Assembly (NCBI RefSeq): GCF_009932725.1 | Contig: NZ_BLJU01000002.1 | Location: 248,001 to 312,000, forward strand | DNA length: 64,000 nucleotides | Source: Pseudomonas yangonensis | GTDB taxonomy: Bacteria > Pseudomonadota > Gammaproteobacteria > Pseudomonadales > Pseudomonadaceae | Direction of reading: 5' to 3' | The notes under the pieces: generated by a model | Database searches by the model: none | The model's input: only the letters and a program-made list of their open reading frames with translations | Told to the model about the DNA's origin: nothing | Made by a program: the position numbers and the translations under genes | Shown: in pieces, positions 28,109 to 38,092 of the stretch | Position numbering within the stretch: position 1 is the stretch's first letter | Layout: the number at the start of each line of letters is the position of its first letter

Positions 28109-29494
28109 ATGTCTCTCGATCAAGCGCGTTCCGTACATCTCAAGTATTTTTCGCTGAGCCACACGGCTGCTCTGGCTTATCCGGCCGAAGGGGTGGTGAG
28201 TACGCCTCTCGTCACCTATCGCTCCTCTCCCGTTCTGAATGCATGGGCCAACCACGCTGTTAACCAGCAGTTCACATTTCCAATCGTGGTAGCCGCTGAT
28301 GGCGCTCCTTGGCCTGAGGCGTGTGTCTTTCTCGCTAGTAAATTTTACGATGAACAGGTTCATGTAAAAACCTGCGCTTCACTGGCTAAGGATTTAGCGC
28401 TATTTCGCCGTTATCTAGACGAAGAGAGTTTAAGTTTTCGCTATTTCCCATCCGAACTGTATCAACGAGTGACATATCGCTATCGAGCGCATCTGAAACT
28501 AAGGATCGCTGGTGGTGAAATTACTGTTAAGACAGCGAGGCGTAAAATATCTGCTGTCATATCTTTCTATAAGTGGCTAAGGCAGAGAAATATATTCATC
28601 CCTGATAATCCTCCTTGGAAGGATAAGCAGATTCTTATTCAAGTCGATGGGGGAAGTCGTAAGTCAATATATAAAAAAATTGAAACTTCAGATCTAACTT
28701 TCAGAGGGGTCGATCCAGTTGACATCTCTATCATTACCGATGGGGGCAGGCTTCGGCCCCTGACTGACGATCAGCAATATAAGCTGATAGAGGAATTGTA
28801 TCGTTTAGGTAACAGTGAGATGTGGTATGCACATCTCTTAGCGTTATTTTCAGGTGCAAGAATTCAGACCGTGCTGACAATGCGTGCAGAGTATGTTGAG
28901 ACATGTGTGAAAGGCCCTAATAACTGTGCTTACATCAAAGTTGGACCTGGCACTGGTGTCGATACAAAGTTTAATAAGCGATTTGTACTGCTAGTTCCAT
29001 GGGTATTGATAGAAAAACTCCGGATATATCTAAGCAGTGAGAGATATAAGCATCGGGTTGAAGCAGTGTCGGAGGAGCGATTTCAAGGAAAAGAGTATTT
29101 ATTTCTCAGTAATAGGGGTGGGCCCTATTATCGCTCAGCTCAAGATCCTGGCTATGACATGAAGAGATATGCATTAGAAGGTGCAGCTGTGCGTCAGTTT
29201 ATTAGCGATAGAGTCAGGCCGGCCCTAAATATAGAAGGCGAAGCCTTCTTGTATGCATTTCATGATTTGAGAGCGTCTTTTGCGATGAACTTATATAACA
29301 GTCTTTCTTCTTTGTCGGGTGAGCAAAAACTATCCGACTCTTATATCAGGGAGTATATAAGGTTCAGGCTCGGGCACGCATCTCAGAATGCTCTAGATGG
29401 CTATATGTCTTATAACGCTAATAACAAAGTGGCGCGGCAGGCTCAACTTGATTGGGAGCGGCGACTGGACGCACTCTCTGGGTGGAGTGGCTAA
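28109..29494 (+). CDS. ginA: Tyrosine recombinase GinA
   Basis: A 461-residue integrase. The N-terminal part (about 90-190) is the SAM-like core-binding domain (FRRYLDEESLSF, ISAVISFYKWLRQR). The catalytic domain has R251 (LFSGARIQTVL), H385 and R388 (FHDLRASFAM), H423 (RLGHAS) and the nucleophile Y432, nine residues after H423, so all key residues are present. With GinB, GinC and GinD it is expected to integrate and excise the island. Its stop overlaps the ginB start by one base. Its AT-rich codon use differs from the chromosomal genes on either side. Confidence 0.88.
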   Translation: MSLDQARSVHLKYFSLSHTAALAYPAEGVVSTPLVTYRSSPVLNAWANHAVNQQFTFPIVVAADGAPWPEACVFLASKFYDEQVHVKTCASLAKDLALFRRYLDEESLSFRYFPSELYQRVTYRYRAHLKLRIAGGEITVKTARRKISAVISFYKWLRQRNIFIPDNPPWKDKQILIQVDGGSRKSIYKKIETSDLTFRGVDPVDISIITDGGRLRPLTDDQQYKLIEELYRLGNSEMWYAHLLALFSGARIQTVLTMRAEYVETCVKGPNNCAYIKVGPGTGVDTKFNKRFVLLVPWVLIEKLRIYLSSERYKHRVEAVSEERFQGKEYLFLSNRGGPYYRSAQDPGYDMKRYALEGAAVRQFISDRVRPALNIEGEAFLYAFHDLRASFAMNLYNSLSSLSGEQKLSDSYIREYIRFRLGHASQNALDGYMSYNANNKVARQAQLDWERRLDALSGWSG

Positions 29495-31365
29495 TGCATA
29501 ACCTAGAAGCTCGTGAAATATTCATTCTCGATGTGGAGGATGTGCAGGTCTATGATGGTGAAAATCCAAGTAGTGTTGTGCTGAAAATTAAGAGAAGAAC
29601 CTTTGATATAGGTTCGTATTGTTTCGCTGAAAGAGATATAAAAGCGGGGAGTAGGTCGCAATTCAAAAGGGTTGTAAAAAATACTTACTCTGAAGTTCGT
29701 GCGAGGTGTGTTTCTGCTTTGATCTCTTACAGTTTGCAGTTGCGACATTTTCGTGGATTGAGTCCTGATACTGTAGCGGGGCGATGGGTATATATTAAGG
29801 CTTTTTTGGATTGGTGTGATAGTCAATCTCGTTTTGCTGATTTAACTATAACTAGTGAGCGTAGGGGGTGTGTTAAGGAGTATTGCTCTTATCTAAATCT
29901 TCAGTGTCGCCTGGATGATAATGCCACTAATAAATACGCGATAGCTCAGCGAACAATTATTGAGATTGTGTCTATTGCATTTAGTGATGAGTGTGTCGGC
30001 CATGGCATATTTACACTTAAAACTAGTAATGCGTATGGAATTCCAGTTGAAACTCCAGGTGATGAGGAGCAAGCCAAATCGTACGCGATGTGCAAGGCAG
30101 TTTATACAGGTTTTTCAAAATTTTTCTCCAATTTTGAAAGCTATCCATTTAGATGGGAACTGCCTCCTTACCTCGGCGGGAAAGTGTGGGTTTTTCCCTG
30201 TATTACGAAGTTTCGTTCCCCATTCAGCAATATAACTGACAGTTTTGTCAGGACTGTATTAGCGATCGATTTTGATAATGGGTGTATTAGGTCTTTAGAG
30301 GCGTTAGAGGGGTTATATAGTAACAAGTCTACGGCGCGTACTTGTAGGGATTTACTGCTAGGACAGATCGTAAAAGCGAACAATGACCCTAGAGCTTTTC
30401 ATAGGATCGTACTGGCAAATCATGCTATGCATGCATTTGCTGCTATGTTTCAGTCCAAGACTACAATGAATTATAAGCAACTCTGCGAACTGTCATGGGG
30501 TAATTCTTACACGCTTGAAAAATCAGACCCGCATTTTAAGGTTATTAAGTGGCGTGCAGGAGGGGTAGAGAAATTTTTTAGGGTTTCAACCGATTTTATT
30601 GCAGAGTTCAAATGCTTTCTAGAGTTTCGAGAAAAATTGCTTAATGGCGCTGAGTGCAGTTATCTTTTTTTCACTGTTCATCAAGGCGATAAATTTTGCG
30701 AATTAGATTTAGGCACCTTCCACCGTATGGAGAAATTTATGTTACGCGTGGATCAGAACTTTAGGCTGGTTAGAACTCGCCAATGGAGAGCTGCGAAGTC
30801 TAACTCACACTTAAAGAACTTCAATATTAATGTTGCATCAAATGCTTTGCAGAGCGATCGTCAAACCATATTTGGGCACTATTCGCAAGGGAGCGAAGTC
30901 GATCAGAGAAAGCAATTTTCAGAGTTTTTTAAAAGGCTTTTAATTGTAGTTGCAAGGCTGGCGAAGAAATTTACCCAAATTGGTGTGGCGATGTGCCAAA
31001 AGCCAGGGGTTCCGCAACCTGAATCGAATGCCCCTGTTACACCAGACTGCAAAGGTGATTTTGGATGCTTATTCTGTGGTAATTTTAGGGTTTATGTAGA
31101 CGAGAAGAGTGTCAGAAAGTTGCTAAGCTGTAGGTATTTTATTGAGAGGATTTCGTATGTAAATCCCACCGACTTGTCGCAGGATATTTGGTATAAGCCT
31201 GTTATCGAAAGATTGGATGGAATTATTGAGCACATTAGAGGGGTGTCTAGCGAAACCGCTGAGATGGTGTCCAAAATTGAGAAAAGTGTTAACGAGGAGC
31301 ATCAGCTAGATCCCTATTGGGAAGGTAGGATTGAGGTTCTCATTCAAGTTGGAGTCCTTGTATGA
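29494..31365 (+). CDS. ginB: Putative recombinase GinB, apparently lacking the tyrosine nucleophile
   Basis: A 623-residue protein starting at the ATG in TAATG after ginA. LRHFRGLSPDTVAGRWVYIK resembles a SAM-like core-binding domain. In the C-terminal half a GH box is present (IFGHYSQGSEVD), but residue +9 from the histidine is glutamine instead of tyrosine, and the first catalytic arginine position looks substituted (SKTTMNYKQL). A cysteine cluster DCKGDFGCLFCGNF near residue 520 may bind zinc. It is likely a divergent, perhaps structural, partner of GinA and GinC. It overlaps ginC by four bases (ATGA). Confidence 0.78.
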   Translation: MHNLEAREIFILDVEDVQVYDGENPSSVVLKIKRRTFDIGSYCFAERDIKAGSRSQFKRVVKNTYSEVRARCVSALISYSLQLRHFRGLSPDTVAGRWVYIKAFLDWCDSQSRFADLTITSERRGCVKEYCSYLNLQCRLDDNATNKYAIAQRTIIEIVSIAFSDECVGHGIFTLKTSNAYGIPVETPGDEEQAKSYAMCKAVYTGFSKFFSNFESYPFRWELPPYLGGKVWVFPCITKFRSPFSNITDSFVRTVLAIDFDNGCIRSLEALEGLYSNKSTARTCRDLLLGQIVKANNDPRAFHRIVLANHAMHAFAAMFQSKTTMNYKQLCELSWGNSYTLEKSDPHFKVIKWRAGGVEKFFRVSTDFIAEFKCFLEFREKLLNGAECSYLFFTVHQGDKFCELDLGTFHRMEKFMLRVDQNFRLVRTRQWRAAKSNSHLKNFNINVASNALQSDRQTIFGHYSQGSEVDQRKQFSEFFKRLLIVVARLAKKFTQIGVAMCQKPGVPQPESNAPVTPDCKGDFGCLFCGNFRVYVDEKSVRKLLSCRYFIERISYVNPTDLSQDIWYKPVIERLDGIIEHIRGVSSETAEMVSKIEKSVNEEHQLDPYWEGRIEVLIQVGVLV

Positions 31366-33278
31366 GGAATATTCCGAATTTACTTGGCGTGCCGTTACTT
31401 GCAAGTGATTGTACTTTCGTTAGCTTAGCTGATATGCCGGTCAGTTGGGATAAAGAAGGTAACCCTGTTTCTTATTTTCGTGATTTAGTTTGGGATTTCA
31501 CCGATTTCTCACCTAAGCCGAAACCTTGTAGGCTGAATTTTACTCATTGGTGTGTAAAGCCAAAATCTCCCAGCACTGCTGAGCAAATGCTTATTGCTGA
31601 ATCTAAGAATATAGTCTTTCTTGTTATTTTTAGGCGTGCTGGAATACCTTTAAGTATCACGACGGTTAGGCACTATTTTGATTTGATAGTCACGCTGTGT
31701 CGTTATGCATTAAGGACGGGGGTTAAACTGGCGGATGTGCTTTCGGTTGATAATATTTTTATTAATTTCTTGGACGCACATGAGCAGAGCCAGTTAAGGT
31801 CGCTTGCTCAGTTGGTTTTTACTCTCCAGCAGTTTGACTGTGGCGAACTGGGTTTCACCGCTGTCGGTCGAACGATGCTTTATCAGGTTAGAGGAAGGCA
31901 GGTTGAGTACCGGAATGGAGTTGGGCAAAGGCAGCACCCCCCACTACCAACTCGAATTTACTCCGCGTTTATATCTAACCTGCTTGAGGATTTAGATTGT
32001 AACGAGAGGGTTTTAGATGGCTTATTAGGGCTAGTTCAATGCTCTAATAATTTTAGAGATATTCCAACTAATAAGAGGCCAAAGTCTTACATTGAGCCTT
32101 TATTGGAAGAGTTTGGTTTGGTTGAATTTTTTGATAAAAGGGGATTAAGTAAGACTTTGTATGGGGTGAATAGGGCAATTTTGGAGATATTTGTATCTTG
32201 TAAACTTGTAGTTCATACCTTTTCTGGAATGAGGGATGGTGAAGTAGAGTTTCTGCAATATGATTGCCTTGAGCCTGTTACTGGTCGCGGTAATAAGCAC
32301 TATATGTTAAAAGGGTTTACTACTAAGTTTGCTGATGGAAAAAAGAAACGGGCCAAATGGGTAGTTTCAAAAGAGGCTTACAGGGCTGTGGGGGTTGTCA
32401 AGAAAATATCAAGCGCTATCTATCGTCTTGCAGTTGATGATACGCCAATTCCTAATAGTGCGCCGTTATTCCTTAGTCCCGGTTTACTAATTAATAAGTT
32501 TGACGGCAAGCTCCGATGCCCGCGTCTTGATTTATGCCATTTCAAAAGCATGTGCGGACGGTTATTGGAAGTAATTAATGATGAGGATTTACAAGAGCTT
32601 CACGATATAGACCCATTTCGGATATGGGCTCTAGATTCGGAGTTTACTGTCGGAGCTAGATGGCATTTGACTGTGCATCAGTTACGCCGCTCGCTAGCTC
32701 TTTACGCATCTAGATCAGGGTTGGTAACTTTGCCTTCTCTCAAAAGACAGCTCCAGCATATTACAGAGGAAATGGCGAGGTATTATTCTTCTGGAAGCTT
32801 CTTCGCTAAGAACTTTCTTGATGCGTATGACGATCATTTTTCTGTGCAGTTCAACAAGGCACAGCCCGAGTCACAAGCTCTAGCTTTTATTAAGAATGTG
32901 CTGGAGTCTGCAGATGCCTCTTTTGGTCCGAAGGGGGCTTGGTATCGTAAAGACACAAAAGACGTTGAGATTACTCTTGAGGAGTTTAGCGAAACACAAC
33001 GTAAAGCGCGTAAGGGCTTGCTTTCAATTACAGAGACCCCTGTGGGTAGTTGTATGAAAGCTGGTGATTGCTCTCATCGATCGTATGGCGTGTTCTCCCA
33101 CTGCCTAACCAAGTGCGATCAATCAGTGATTAAACTTGTTCCTCTCCAGAAGCTTGTTTCTGCGCAAGAAGTTCATGTTGCCAGACTAGACGCTAATACA
33201 GTCGTTTGGCGGAATGAGATGGCTGTACTTGATGACTACAAAACTGCTCTTGAGAGAATCATTAAAAAAGGAGGGTGA
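31362..33278 (+). CDS. ginC: Tyrosine recombinase GinC
   Basis: A 638-residue protein. The catalytic-domain residues are R291 (FSGMRDGEVEF), H439 and R442 (VHQLRRSLALY), H466 and the nucleophile Y475 (HITEEMARYY). A C-terminal cysteine/histidine group (SCMKAGDCSHRSYGVFSHC and a further cysteine) could be a zinc knuckle. It is third in the recombinase operon, overlapping ginB and followed after one base by ginD. Confidence 0.82.
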   Translation: MRNIPNLLGVPLLASDCTFVSLADMPVSWDKEGNPVSYFRDLVWDFTDFSPKPKPCRLNFTHWCVKPKSPSTAEQMLIAESKNIVFLVIFRRAGIPLSITTVRHYFDLIVTLCRYALRTGVKLADVLSVDNIFINFLDAHEQSQLRSLAQLVFTLQQFDCGELGFTAVGRTMLYQVRGRQVEYRNGVGQRQHPPLPTRIYSAFISNLLEDLDCNERVLDGLLGLVQCSNNFRDIPTNKRPKSYIEPLLEEFGLVEFFDKRGLSKTLYGVNRAILEIFVSCKLVVHTFSGMRDGEVEFLQYDCLEPVTGRGNKHYMLKGFTTKFADGKKKRAKWVVSKEAYRAVGVVKKISSAIYRLAVDDTPIPNSAPLFLSPGLLINKFDGKLRCPRLDLCHFKSMCGRLLEVINDEDLQELHDIDPFRIWALDSEFTVGARWHLTVHQLRRSLALYASRSGLVTLPSLKRQLQHITEEMARYYSSGSFFAKNFLDAYDDHFSVQFNKAQPESQALAFIKNVLESADASFGPKGAWYRKDTKDVEITLEEFSETQRKARKGLLSITETPVGSCMKAGDCSHRSYGVFSHCLTKCDQSVIKLVPLQKLVSAQEVHVARLDANTVVWRNEMAVLDDYKTALERIIKKGG

Positions 33279-33279
33279 T

Positions 33280-33642
33280 ATGGATGCCATGGCTGAATAT
33301 TATAGCGCACTTGAACGCCTGTCTAATAATATACCGATTCGTGTTCCGCGTGGAAGTAGGATTTCCAAAGACACTGTTGCGCTTGAGGCGGGGCGCGGCA
33401 GAGGAAGTATAAAGAAATCTCGACCTCAGTTTTCTGATTTAATCGAGGCTATCGGGCGCGCTTCAGTTAAAAATAAAAAAATATCTGAAAAGGGCGATAA
33501 TTCTATTATTGAAGAGGCTCGTAAATATAGAGAGCTATATGAGGCGGCTTTGATTAGGGAGGTTTCTCTACTGGTAGAGTTAACTCAGGTTAGAGCGGAA
33601 CTTGCAAGGGCAAGCTCCGCCACTATAAGAATTGTTAAGTAG
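33280..33642 (+). CDS. ginD: Small recombination accessory protein GinD
   Basis: A 120-residue protein starting one base after the ginC stop, with AAAGGAGGG as ribosome-binding site. The N-terminal half is basic (RVPRGSRISKDT, GRGRGSIKKSRPQ), suggesting DNA binding. The C-terminal part (about 75-112) is a strong predicted coiled coil (EARKYRELYEAALIREVSLL). GInt literature describes the fourth gene as a small helix-loop-helix protein essential for movement; the position and features here fit. Confidence 0.75.
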   Translation: MDAMAEYYSALERLSNNIPIRVPRGSRISKDTVALEAGRGRGSIKKSRPQFSDLIEAIGRASVKNKKISEKGDNSIIEEARKYRELYEAALIREVSLLVELTQVRAELARASSATIRIVK

Positions 33643-33721
33643 ATTTTTGTATTAGTTCAATTTTGTACCCATGAATCGCCCCGGGTTTCGTGGAGGCCTC
33701 AACTCTTGAGAAGATGAGGCC

Positions 33722-34045
33722 ATGAGAAAGACTACGACCTACTCCCCTGAAGTCCGTGAACGTGCCGTGCGCATGGTTCTGGAACACCTGAACGACTATC
33801 CGTCCGAGTGGGCGGCCATTGAGGCCATCGCGCCGAAAATCGGCTGCTCAGCGCAAACCCTGCATGGCTGGATTCGCCGCCAGCAGACCGATGCCGGTCA
33901 GCGCCCTGGTCAGACCAGCGAAGAGCGCGAGCGCATAAAGGCCCTGGAGCGCGAGAACCGCGAGCTGCGCAAAGCCAACGAGATTCTGCGCCTGGCCAGT
34001 GCGTATTTTGCCCAGGCGGAGCTCGACCGCCGCACCAAGTCCTGA
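33722..34045 (+). CDS. IS3-family transposase OrfA
   Basis: A 107-residue protein, [20 protein letters not shown] with an N-terminal helix-turn-helix ([20 protein letters not shown]) and a leucine-zipper-like helix ([20 protein letters not shown]) that multimerises OrfA and OrfAB. It binds the IS ends. The stop lies in the overlap with orfB. Confidence 0.88.
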   Translation: MRKTTTYSPEVRERAVRMVLEHLNDYPSEWAAIEAIAPKIGCSAQTLHGWIRRQQTDAGQRPGQTSEERERIKALERENRELRKANEILRLASAYFAQAELDRRTKS

Positions 34046-34086
34046 GGGCATTTGTCGATCAGCATCGTGACCGTCTCGGGGTCGAG

Positions 34087-34941
34087 TTGATCTGCCGTGT
34101 CTTGCAGATCGCCCCGTCCGGTTACCGCAGGCACGCGGCTCAGCAGCGCAACCCGGCATTACGTTGCTGCCGTGCTCGACGCGATGACGCATTGATCCTG
34201 GAAATCCAGCGTGTATGGGACACCAACATGCAGTGTTATGGCGCGATGAAGGTCTGGAAGCAGCTCCGGCGAGAAGGCACCGAGGTGGCCAGATGCACGG
34301 TGGAGCGGTTGATGCGTCGGGCTGGATTACAGGGCATCAGGCGCGGCCAGGTCATGCGAACAACGGTGGCCGGCGACAAGTCGCTCTGTCCGCTGGATCG
34401 TGTGCAGCGCCAGTTCCATGCCGACCGTCCAAATCAGCTGTGGGTGTCGGACTTCACGTACGTGTCGACCTGGCAGGGCTGGCTGTATGTGGCCTTCGTG
34501 ATTGACGTGTTTGCGCGGCGGATCGTTGGTTGGCGAAGTACCAGCATGAAGACCGACTTCGTGCTGGATGCTCTGGAGCAAGCCCTGTATGCCCGCCAGC
34601 CGCATTGCGCGGGTGGTCTGATCCATCACAGCGACCGTGGCAGCCAGTATGTCTCGATTCGCTACACCGAGCGGCTGGCAGAGGCCGGTATTGAACCCTC
34701 GGTTGGCAGCAAGGGCGACAGCTACGACAACGCCTTGGCTGAGACTATCAACGGGCTGTACAAGGCTGAGCTGATACACCGTCAATCATGGAAGAACCGC
34801 GAAGCTGTTGAGATGGCGACCTTGAGATGGGTGCACTGGTACAACCACCAGCGCCTGCTGAGCTCAATCGGCTATATCCCGCCTGCGGAGGCTGAGGCAA
34901 ACTTCCACCAGCAACAAGCAAATCAGGCCATGGCGGCCTGA
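34087..34941 (+). CDS. IS3-family transposase OrfB (DDE catalytic part)
   Basis: About 285 residues of the integrase-like DDE domain. The triad is the D of WVSDFTYVS, the D of IHHSDRGSQYVS and the E of YDNALAETINGLYKAEL. The frame is -1 relative to orfA, begins upstream inside orfA and has no ATG of its own (the listed start is a TTG), so the product is normally the OrfAB frameshift fusion. I do not see the classic A6G slippery run. Intact. Confidence 0.87.
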   Translation: MICRVLQIAPSGYRRHAAQQRNPALRCCRARRDDALILEIQRVWDTNMQCYGAMKVWKQLRREGTEVARCTVERLMRRAGLQGIRRGQVMRTTVAGDKSLCPLDRVQRQFHADRPNQLWVSDFTYVSTWQGWLYVAFVIDVFARRIVGWRSTSMKTDFVLDALEQALYARQPHCAGGLIHHSDRGSQYVSIRYTERLAEAGIEPSVGSKGDSYDNALAETINGLYKAELIHRQSWKNREAVEMATLRWVHWYNHQRLLSSIGYIPPAEAEANFHQQQANQAMAA

Positions 34942-35034
34942 CTTAAACGAAACGGCCTCCACAAAAGCCGGGGCGATTCAACCGTTGTAGATAGAGATGG
35001 CAATCAACTGGTTCAGTTACACTGTTTTTATTTT

Positions 35035-37032
35035 ATGACGTCTAGGAGCAGTAGCTTGAAAACGGAAAACCACTCCCAGACAGCCGCCTTTCTCTGGTCG
35101 ATTGCCGACCTGCTGCGCGGTGACTTCAAGCAGTCGCAGTACGGGCGCATCATCCTGCCGTTCACCCTGCTGCGGCGGATGGAATGTGTGCTGGAGCCGA
35201 CCAAGGAAGCGGTGATCCGTGAGTCCTATGCGCAGGAAGGCCGGCCGGATCTGGTGCGTGAGCGCCTGCTGCTGCGCGCGGCTGGTCAGCAGTTCTTCAA
35301 TGCCTCCAAGCTGACCCTCGGCACGCTGTCCGACACCCAGACCGCTGCCGACCTGATGAGCTATGTGCAGTCCTTCAGCAAGGACGCCCGCGAGATCTTC
35401 GAGCACTTCCACTTCGAAGACTTCGTGCAGCAGCTCGCCGCCGCCAACCTGCTGTATCAGGTGGTGCAGCGCTTTGCCGCCACCGACCTGAGCCCCGCGC
35501 GCATCAGCAACTTCGGCATGGGCATCATCTTCGAAGAGCTGATCCGCAAGTTCGCGGAAAGCTCCAACGAAACCGCCGGGGAGCACTTCACCCCGCGCGA
35601 TATCGTGCACCTGACCACCTCGCTGGTGATCACCGGGCAGGACGACAAGCTCAAGCCCAACAGCATCGTCACCATCTACGACCCGACTGCCGGCACCGGC
35701 GGCTTCCTCTCCGAAGGCGACGAGTACATCCAGTCCATCAGCCAGCAGGTCACCGTGTCTTTGCACGGCCAGGAGCTGAACCCCGAGTCCTACGCCATCT
35801 GCAAGGCGGACATGCTGATCAAGGGCCAGGACGTTACCAGCATCAAGCTGGGCAATACCCTGTCCGATGACCAGCTGGCCGACAGCCGCTTCGACTTCAT
35901 GCTCAGCAACCCGCCGTTCGGCGTGGAGTGGAAGAAGGTTCAGAAGCAGATCACCGACGAGCACACCGACAAGGGCTTCAACGGCCGTTTCGGCCCCGGC
36001 CTGCCGCGTGTGTCGGATGGCTCGCTGCTGTTCCTGCTGCACCTGGTCAGCAAGATGCGTGACCCGCGTGAAGGTGGCTCGCGCATCGGCATCATCCTCA
36101 ACGGCTCGCCGCTGTTTACCGGTGGCGCCGGTTCGGGCGAGTCGGAGATTCGCCGTTACCTGCTGCAGAACGATCTGGTCGAGGCCATCATCGCCCTGCC
36201 CACCGACATGTTCTACAACACCGGCATCGCCACCTATGTGTGGGTGCTGAGCAACCACAAGGCCGCCGCGCGCCAGGGCAAGGTGCAGTTGATCGATGGT
36301 AGCCAGCACTTTGCCAAGATGCGCAAATCGCTGGGCAGCAAGCGCCAGTACCTCACCGAGGAGCAGATCGACGAGCTGGTGCGCCTGTATGGTCGCTTCG
36401 AGGAAACCGCGCAGAGCAAGATCTTCCCCGTCGAAGCCTTCGGCTACCGGCGCATCACCGTCGAGCGTCCGCTGCGCCTGAACTTCCAGACCAGTGCCGA
36501 GCGCATCGCCAAGATGCTTGAAGAAAAAGCCATCGAGAAGCTGGAAGCCCCGGCCCGCCAGCGCCTGATCGAAGCCCTGCAGGCGATGGACGAAAGCCAG
36601 CTGCACCGCAACCGCGAGCAGTTCAGCAAGCTGCTGAAGAAGACGCTCAGCGCTCACGATGTATCCCCCAGTACGCCTGAGCTGAAGGCCATCCTCAACG
36701 CCCTGAGTGAGCGCGACCCCGAGGCGGATATCTGCATGGTCAAAGGCCAGCCGGAAGCCGATGCCGGCCTGCGCGACAACGAGAACGTGCCACTGGGCGA
36801 GTCGGTGTACGACTACTTCGAGCGCGAAGTAAAACCCCATGTGCCGGATGCCTGGATCGACGAGACCAAGACGGACGCGCAGGATGGTGAAGTCGGCGTG
36901 GTCGGCTTCGAGATTCCGTTCAACCGCCACTTCTACGTATTTCAGCCGCCGCGCCCGCTGGCTGAGATCGACCGCGACCTGAAAGCCTGTACCGACCGAA
37001 TCAAGCAGATGATCGAGGGGCTGTCGGCATGA
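35035..37032 (+). CDS. hsdM: Type I restriction-modification methyltransferase subunit
   Basis: A 665-residue N6-adenine methyltransferase. The N-terminal HsdM domain ([20 protein letters not shown]) precedes the catalytic part with SAM motif DPTAGTGG (from D216) and NPPFG (from N292). An AGGAG just after the ATG suggests that a TTG at 35056 may be the true start. hsdS follows with a 4-base overlap but is truncated, and no hsdR is present in the window. HsdM needs HsdS to recognise DNA, so it is probably inactive here unless another HsdS serves in trans. Confidence 0.9.
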   Translation: MTSRSSSLKTENHSQTAAFLWSIADLLRGDFKQSQYGRIILPFTLLRRMECVLEPTKEAVIRESYAQEGRPDLVRERLLLRAAGQQFFNASKLTLGTLSDTQTAADLMSYVQSFSKDAREIFEHFHFEDFVQQLAAANLLYQVVQRFAATDLSPARISNFGMGIIFEELIRKFAESSNETAGEHFTPRDIVHLTTSLVITGQDDKLKPNSIVTIYDPTAGTGGFLSEGDEYIQSISQQVTVSLHGQELNPESYAICKADMLIKGQDVTSIKLGNTLSDDQLADSRFDFMLSNPPFGVEWKKVQKQITDEHTDKGFNGRFGPGLPRVSDGSLLFLLHLVSKMRDPREGGSRIGIILNGSPLFTGGAGSGESEIRRYLLQNDLVEAIIALPTDMFYNTGIATYVWVLSNHKAAARQGKVQLIDGSQHFAKMRKSLGSKRQYLTEEQIDELVRLYGRFEETAQSKIFPVEAFGYRRITVERPLRLNFQTSAERIAKMLEEKAIEKLEAPARQRLIEALQAMDESQLHRNREQFSKLLKKTLSAHDVSPSTPELKAILNALSERDPEADICMVKGQPEADAGLRDNENVPLGESVYDYFEREVKPHVPDAWIDETKTDAQDGEVGVVGFEIPFNRHFYVFQPPRPLAEIDRDLKACTDRIKQMIEGLSA

Positions 37033-37277
37033 GTTTTCCTGCTTATCCGACGTACAAGGATTCCGGAGTGGAATGGCTGGGAGAGATCCCCGGCCACTGG
37101 GCTGTATTCATTGCTAAGCGAATGTTCGGCAATGTTAGAGAATCGGCCAGCGCTGATGCTGAGCAGCTAGCTGCTACCCAAGCATACGGTGTTATTCCTC
37201 AAAAGGATTTCATGGAAAGGAATGACACAAAAGTTGTTTTGGCGCTTTGCCCTGTCCCCCTCGCCAGGCACGGATAA
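37029..37277 (+). pseudogene. hsdS: HsdS specificity subunit, N-terminal fragment
   Basis: It begins [20 protein letters not shown], the typical HsdS start, and reads as HsdS to about NDTKVVLAL (near position 37243). It then runs out of family sequence where an IS21 fragment of opposite strand begins. About 70 of the usual 400-plus residues remain, so neither target recognition domain is complete. Confidence 0.85.
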
Positions 37278-37590
37278 ACGCGGTGAGCTGGCTGTAGCCA
37301 CCGTCATAACCTTCGGCTTTGATTTGCGCCAACAGCGCCTTGGCACTGCGCCGCTGTTGCTTGGGCCGCAGCGAATCGGCTTTTAGCGCCTGCTCCAGCG
37401 TGGCGTGAAAAAGGCTGAGTTTGTTGAAGATCGCGCGGCGTTGGTAGACCGGCGGCTTGGCCTCAGGTGCTCTGACCCACTTGCGAATCGTGTTGCGCGC
37501 CAACCCGGTGCGCTTGGCTATCTCATGCAGCGACAGCTTGTCGCGGAAATACATCCGGCGAATTTTGCCCATCATTTCCATACTGATCAC
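37210..37590 (-). pseudogene. istA: IS21 transposase IstA, N-terminal fragment
   Basis: A 126-codon frame beginning (GTG) MISMEMMGKIRRMYFRDKLS with the IstA helix-turn-helix region LHEIAKRTGLARNTIRKWV. Family similarity ends near RAWRGGQGKAPK; the last residues (QLLCHSFP) are read from hsdS DNA. The DDE catalytic domain is absent. Confidence 0.82.
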
Positions 37591-37686
37591 CCTGTGTTCT
37601 CCTGCTCAAAAATTGAGCAGAAGCAGTTGAACACCTGGGTCAGTTTTCAGTCGGCAGAACAGCCTCTACTGGGTCAGTTTTCGGTC
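37236..37686 (-). mobile_element. IS21-family fragment (left end and istA 5' part)
   Basis: It contains the N-terminal part of IstA and the terminal repeats of the element: two near-identical 18-bp copies of CTGGGTCAGTTTTC[A/G]GTC at 37635-37652 and 37669-37686. A perfect hairpin CTGCTCAA/TTGAGCAG at 37602-37620 lies just before istA. The rest of istA and all of istB are missing, lost at the junction with hsdS. Confidence 0.78.
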
Positions 37687-38092
37687 AGCGGCAACACAGA
37701 TAGGTATAAAGCTCACCACCGGCGCGCTGTTCGGCGGCAATGAACCGATAAATCCACTCATGGCTGACCGCCCGGCTTGGCTGCTCCTGCTTCAACCGCT
37801 GGGCGATCTGCTCCGGACTCATGCCATGCTTGAGCCACACCGGGAGATGATGGCTGAGCCATGTCGCCGGCTTGCAAAACTTGCGCGCACCCGCTCGACG
37901 AGCATCACTTTCATGGGCCGCAGAAACAGCCTTGTAGATATTCTGGGTGCTGTTGCGGCGAACCTCGCGACTGATCGTCGAGGGATGCACGCCGACCCGC
38001 TTTGCAATGCTCGCCTGGCTCTCTGCGGCGCTCAAGCCAGCCTCAATCTGGTAACGTTGTCCCTGAGTCAGCTGCCGGTAATGCGTAGTCAT
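37685..38092 (-). pseudogene. IS30 transposase, N-terminal fragment
   Basis: 135 residues starting MTTHYRQLTQGQRYQIEAGL, with the IS30 helix-turn-helix IAKRVGVHPSTISREVRRNS and HGMSPEQIAQRLKQ. It is cut off after SHEWIYRFIAAEQRAGGELY, before the DDE catalytic residues. Non-functional. Confidence 0.82.

Larger units (their letters stand above)
33672..34980 (+). mobile_element. IS3-family insertion sequence, intact
   Basis: 1309 bp bounded by 27-bp imperfect inverted repeats that start TGAATCGCCCCGG at 33672 and end CCGGGGCGATTCA at 34980. The two overlapping transposase frames are in the -1 relation usual for IS3. Bases flanking the ends (CCA before, ACC after) do not show a target duplication, so neighbouring DNA may have been rearranged since insertion. 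Confidence 0.88.

Noticed and set aside
35017..36930. A 637-codon minus-strand frame opposite hsdM
   Set aside because: hsdM carries the SAM and NPPF motifs; the opposite frame is an artefact of codon bias.
37669..37686. The two CTGGGTCAGTTTTC copies considered as an attachment site or operator pair
   Set aside because: They sit just upstream of an istA start at the end of an IS21 fragment and are best explained as its multiple terminal repeats.
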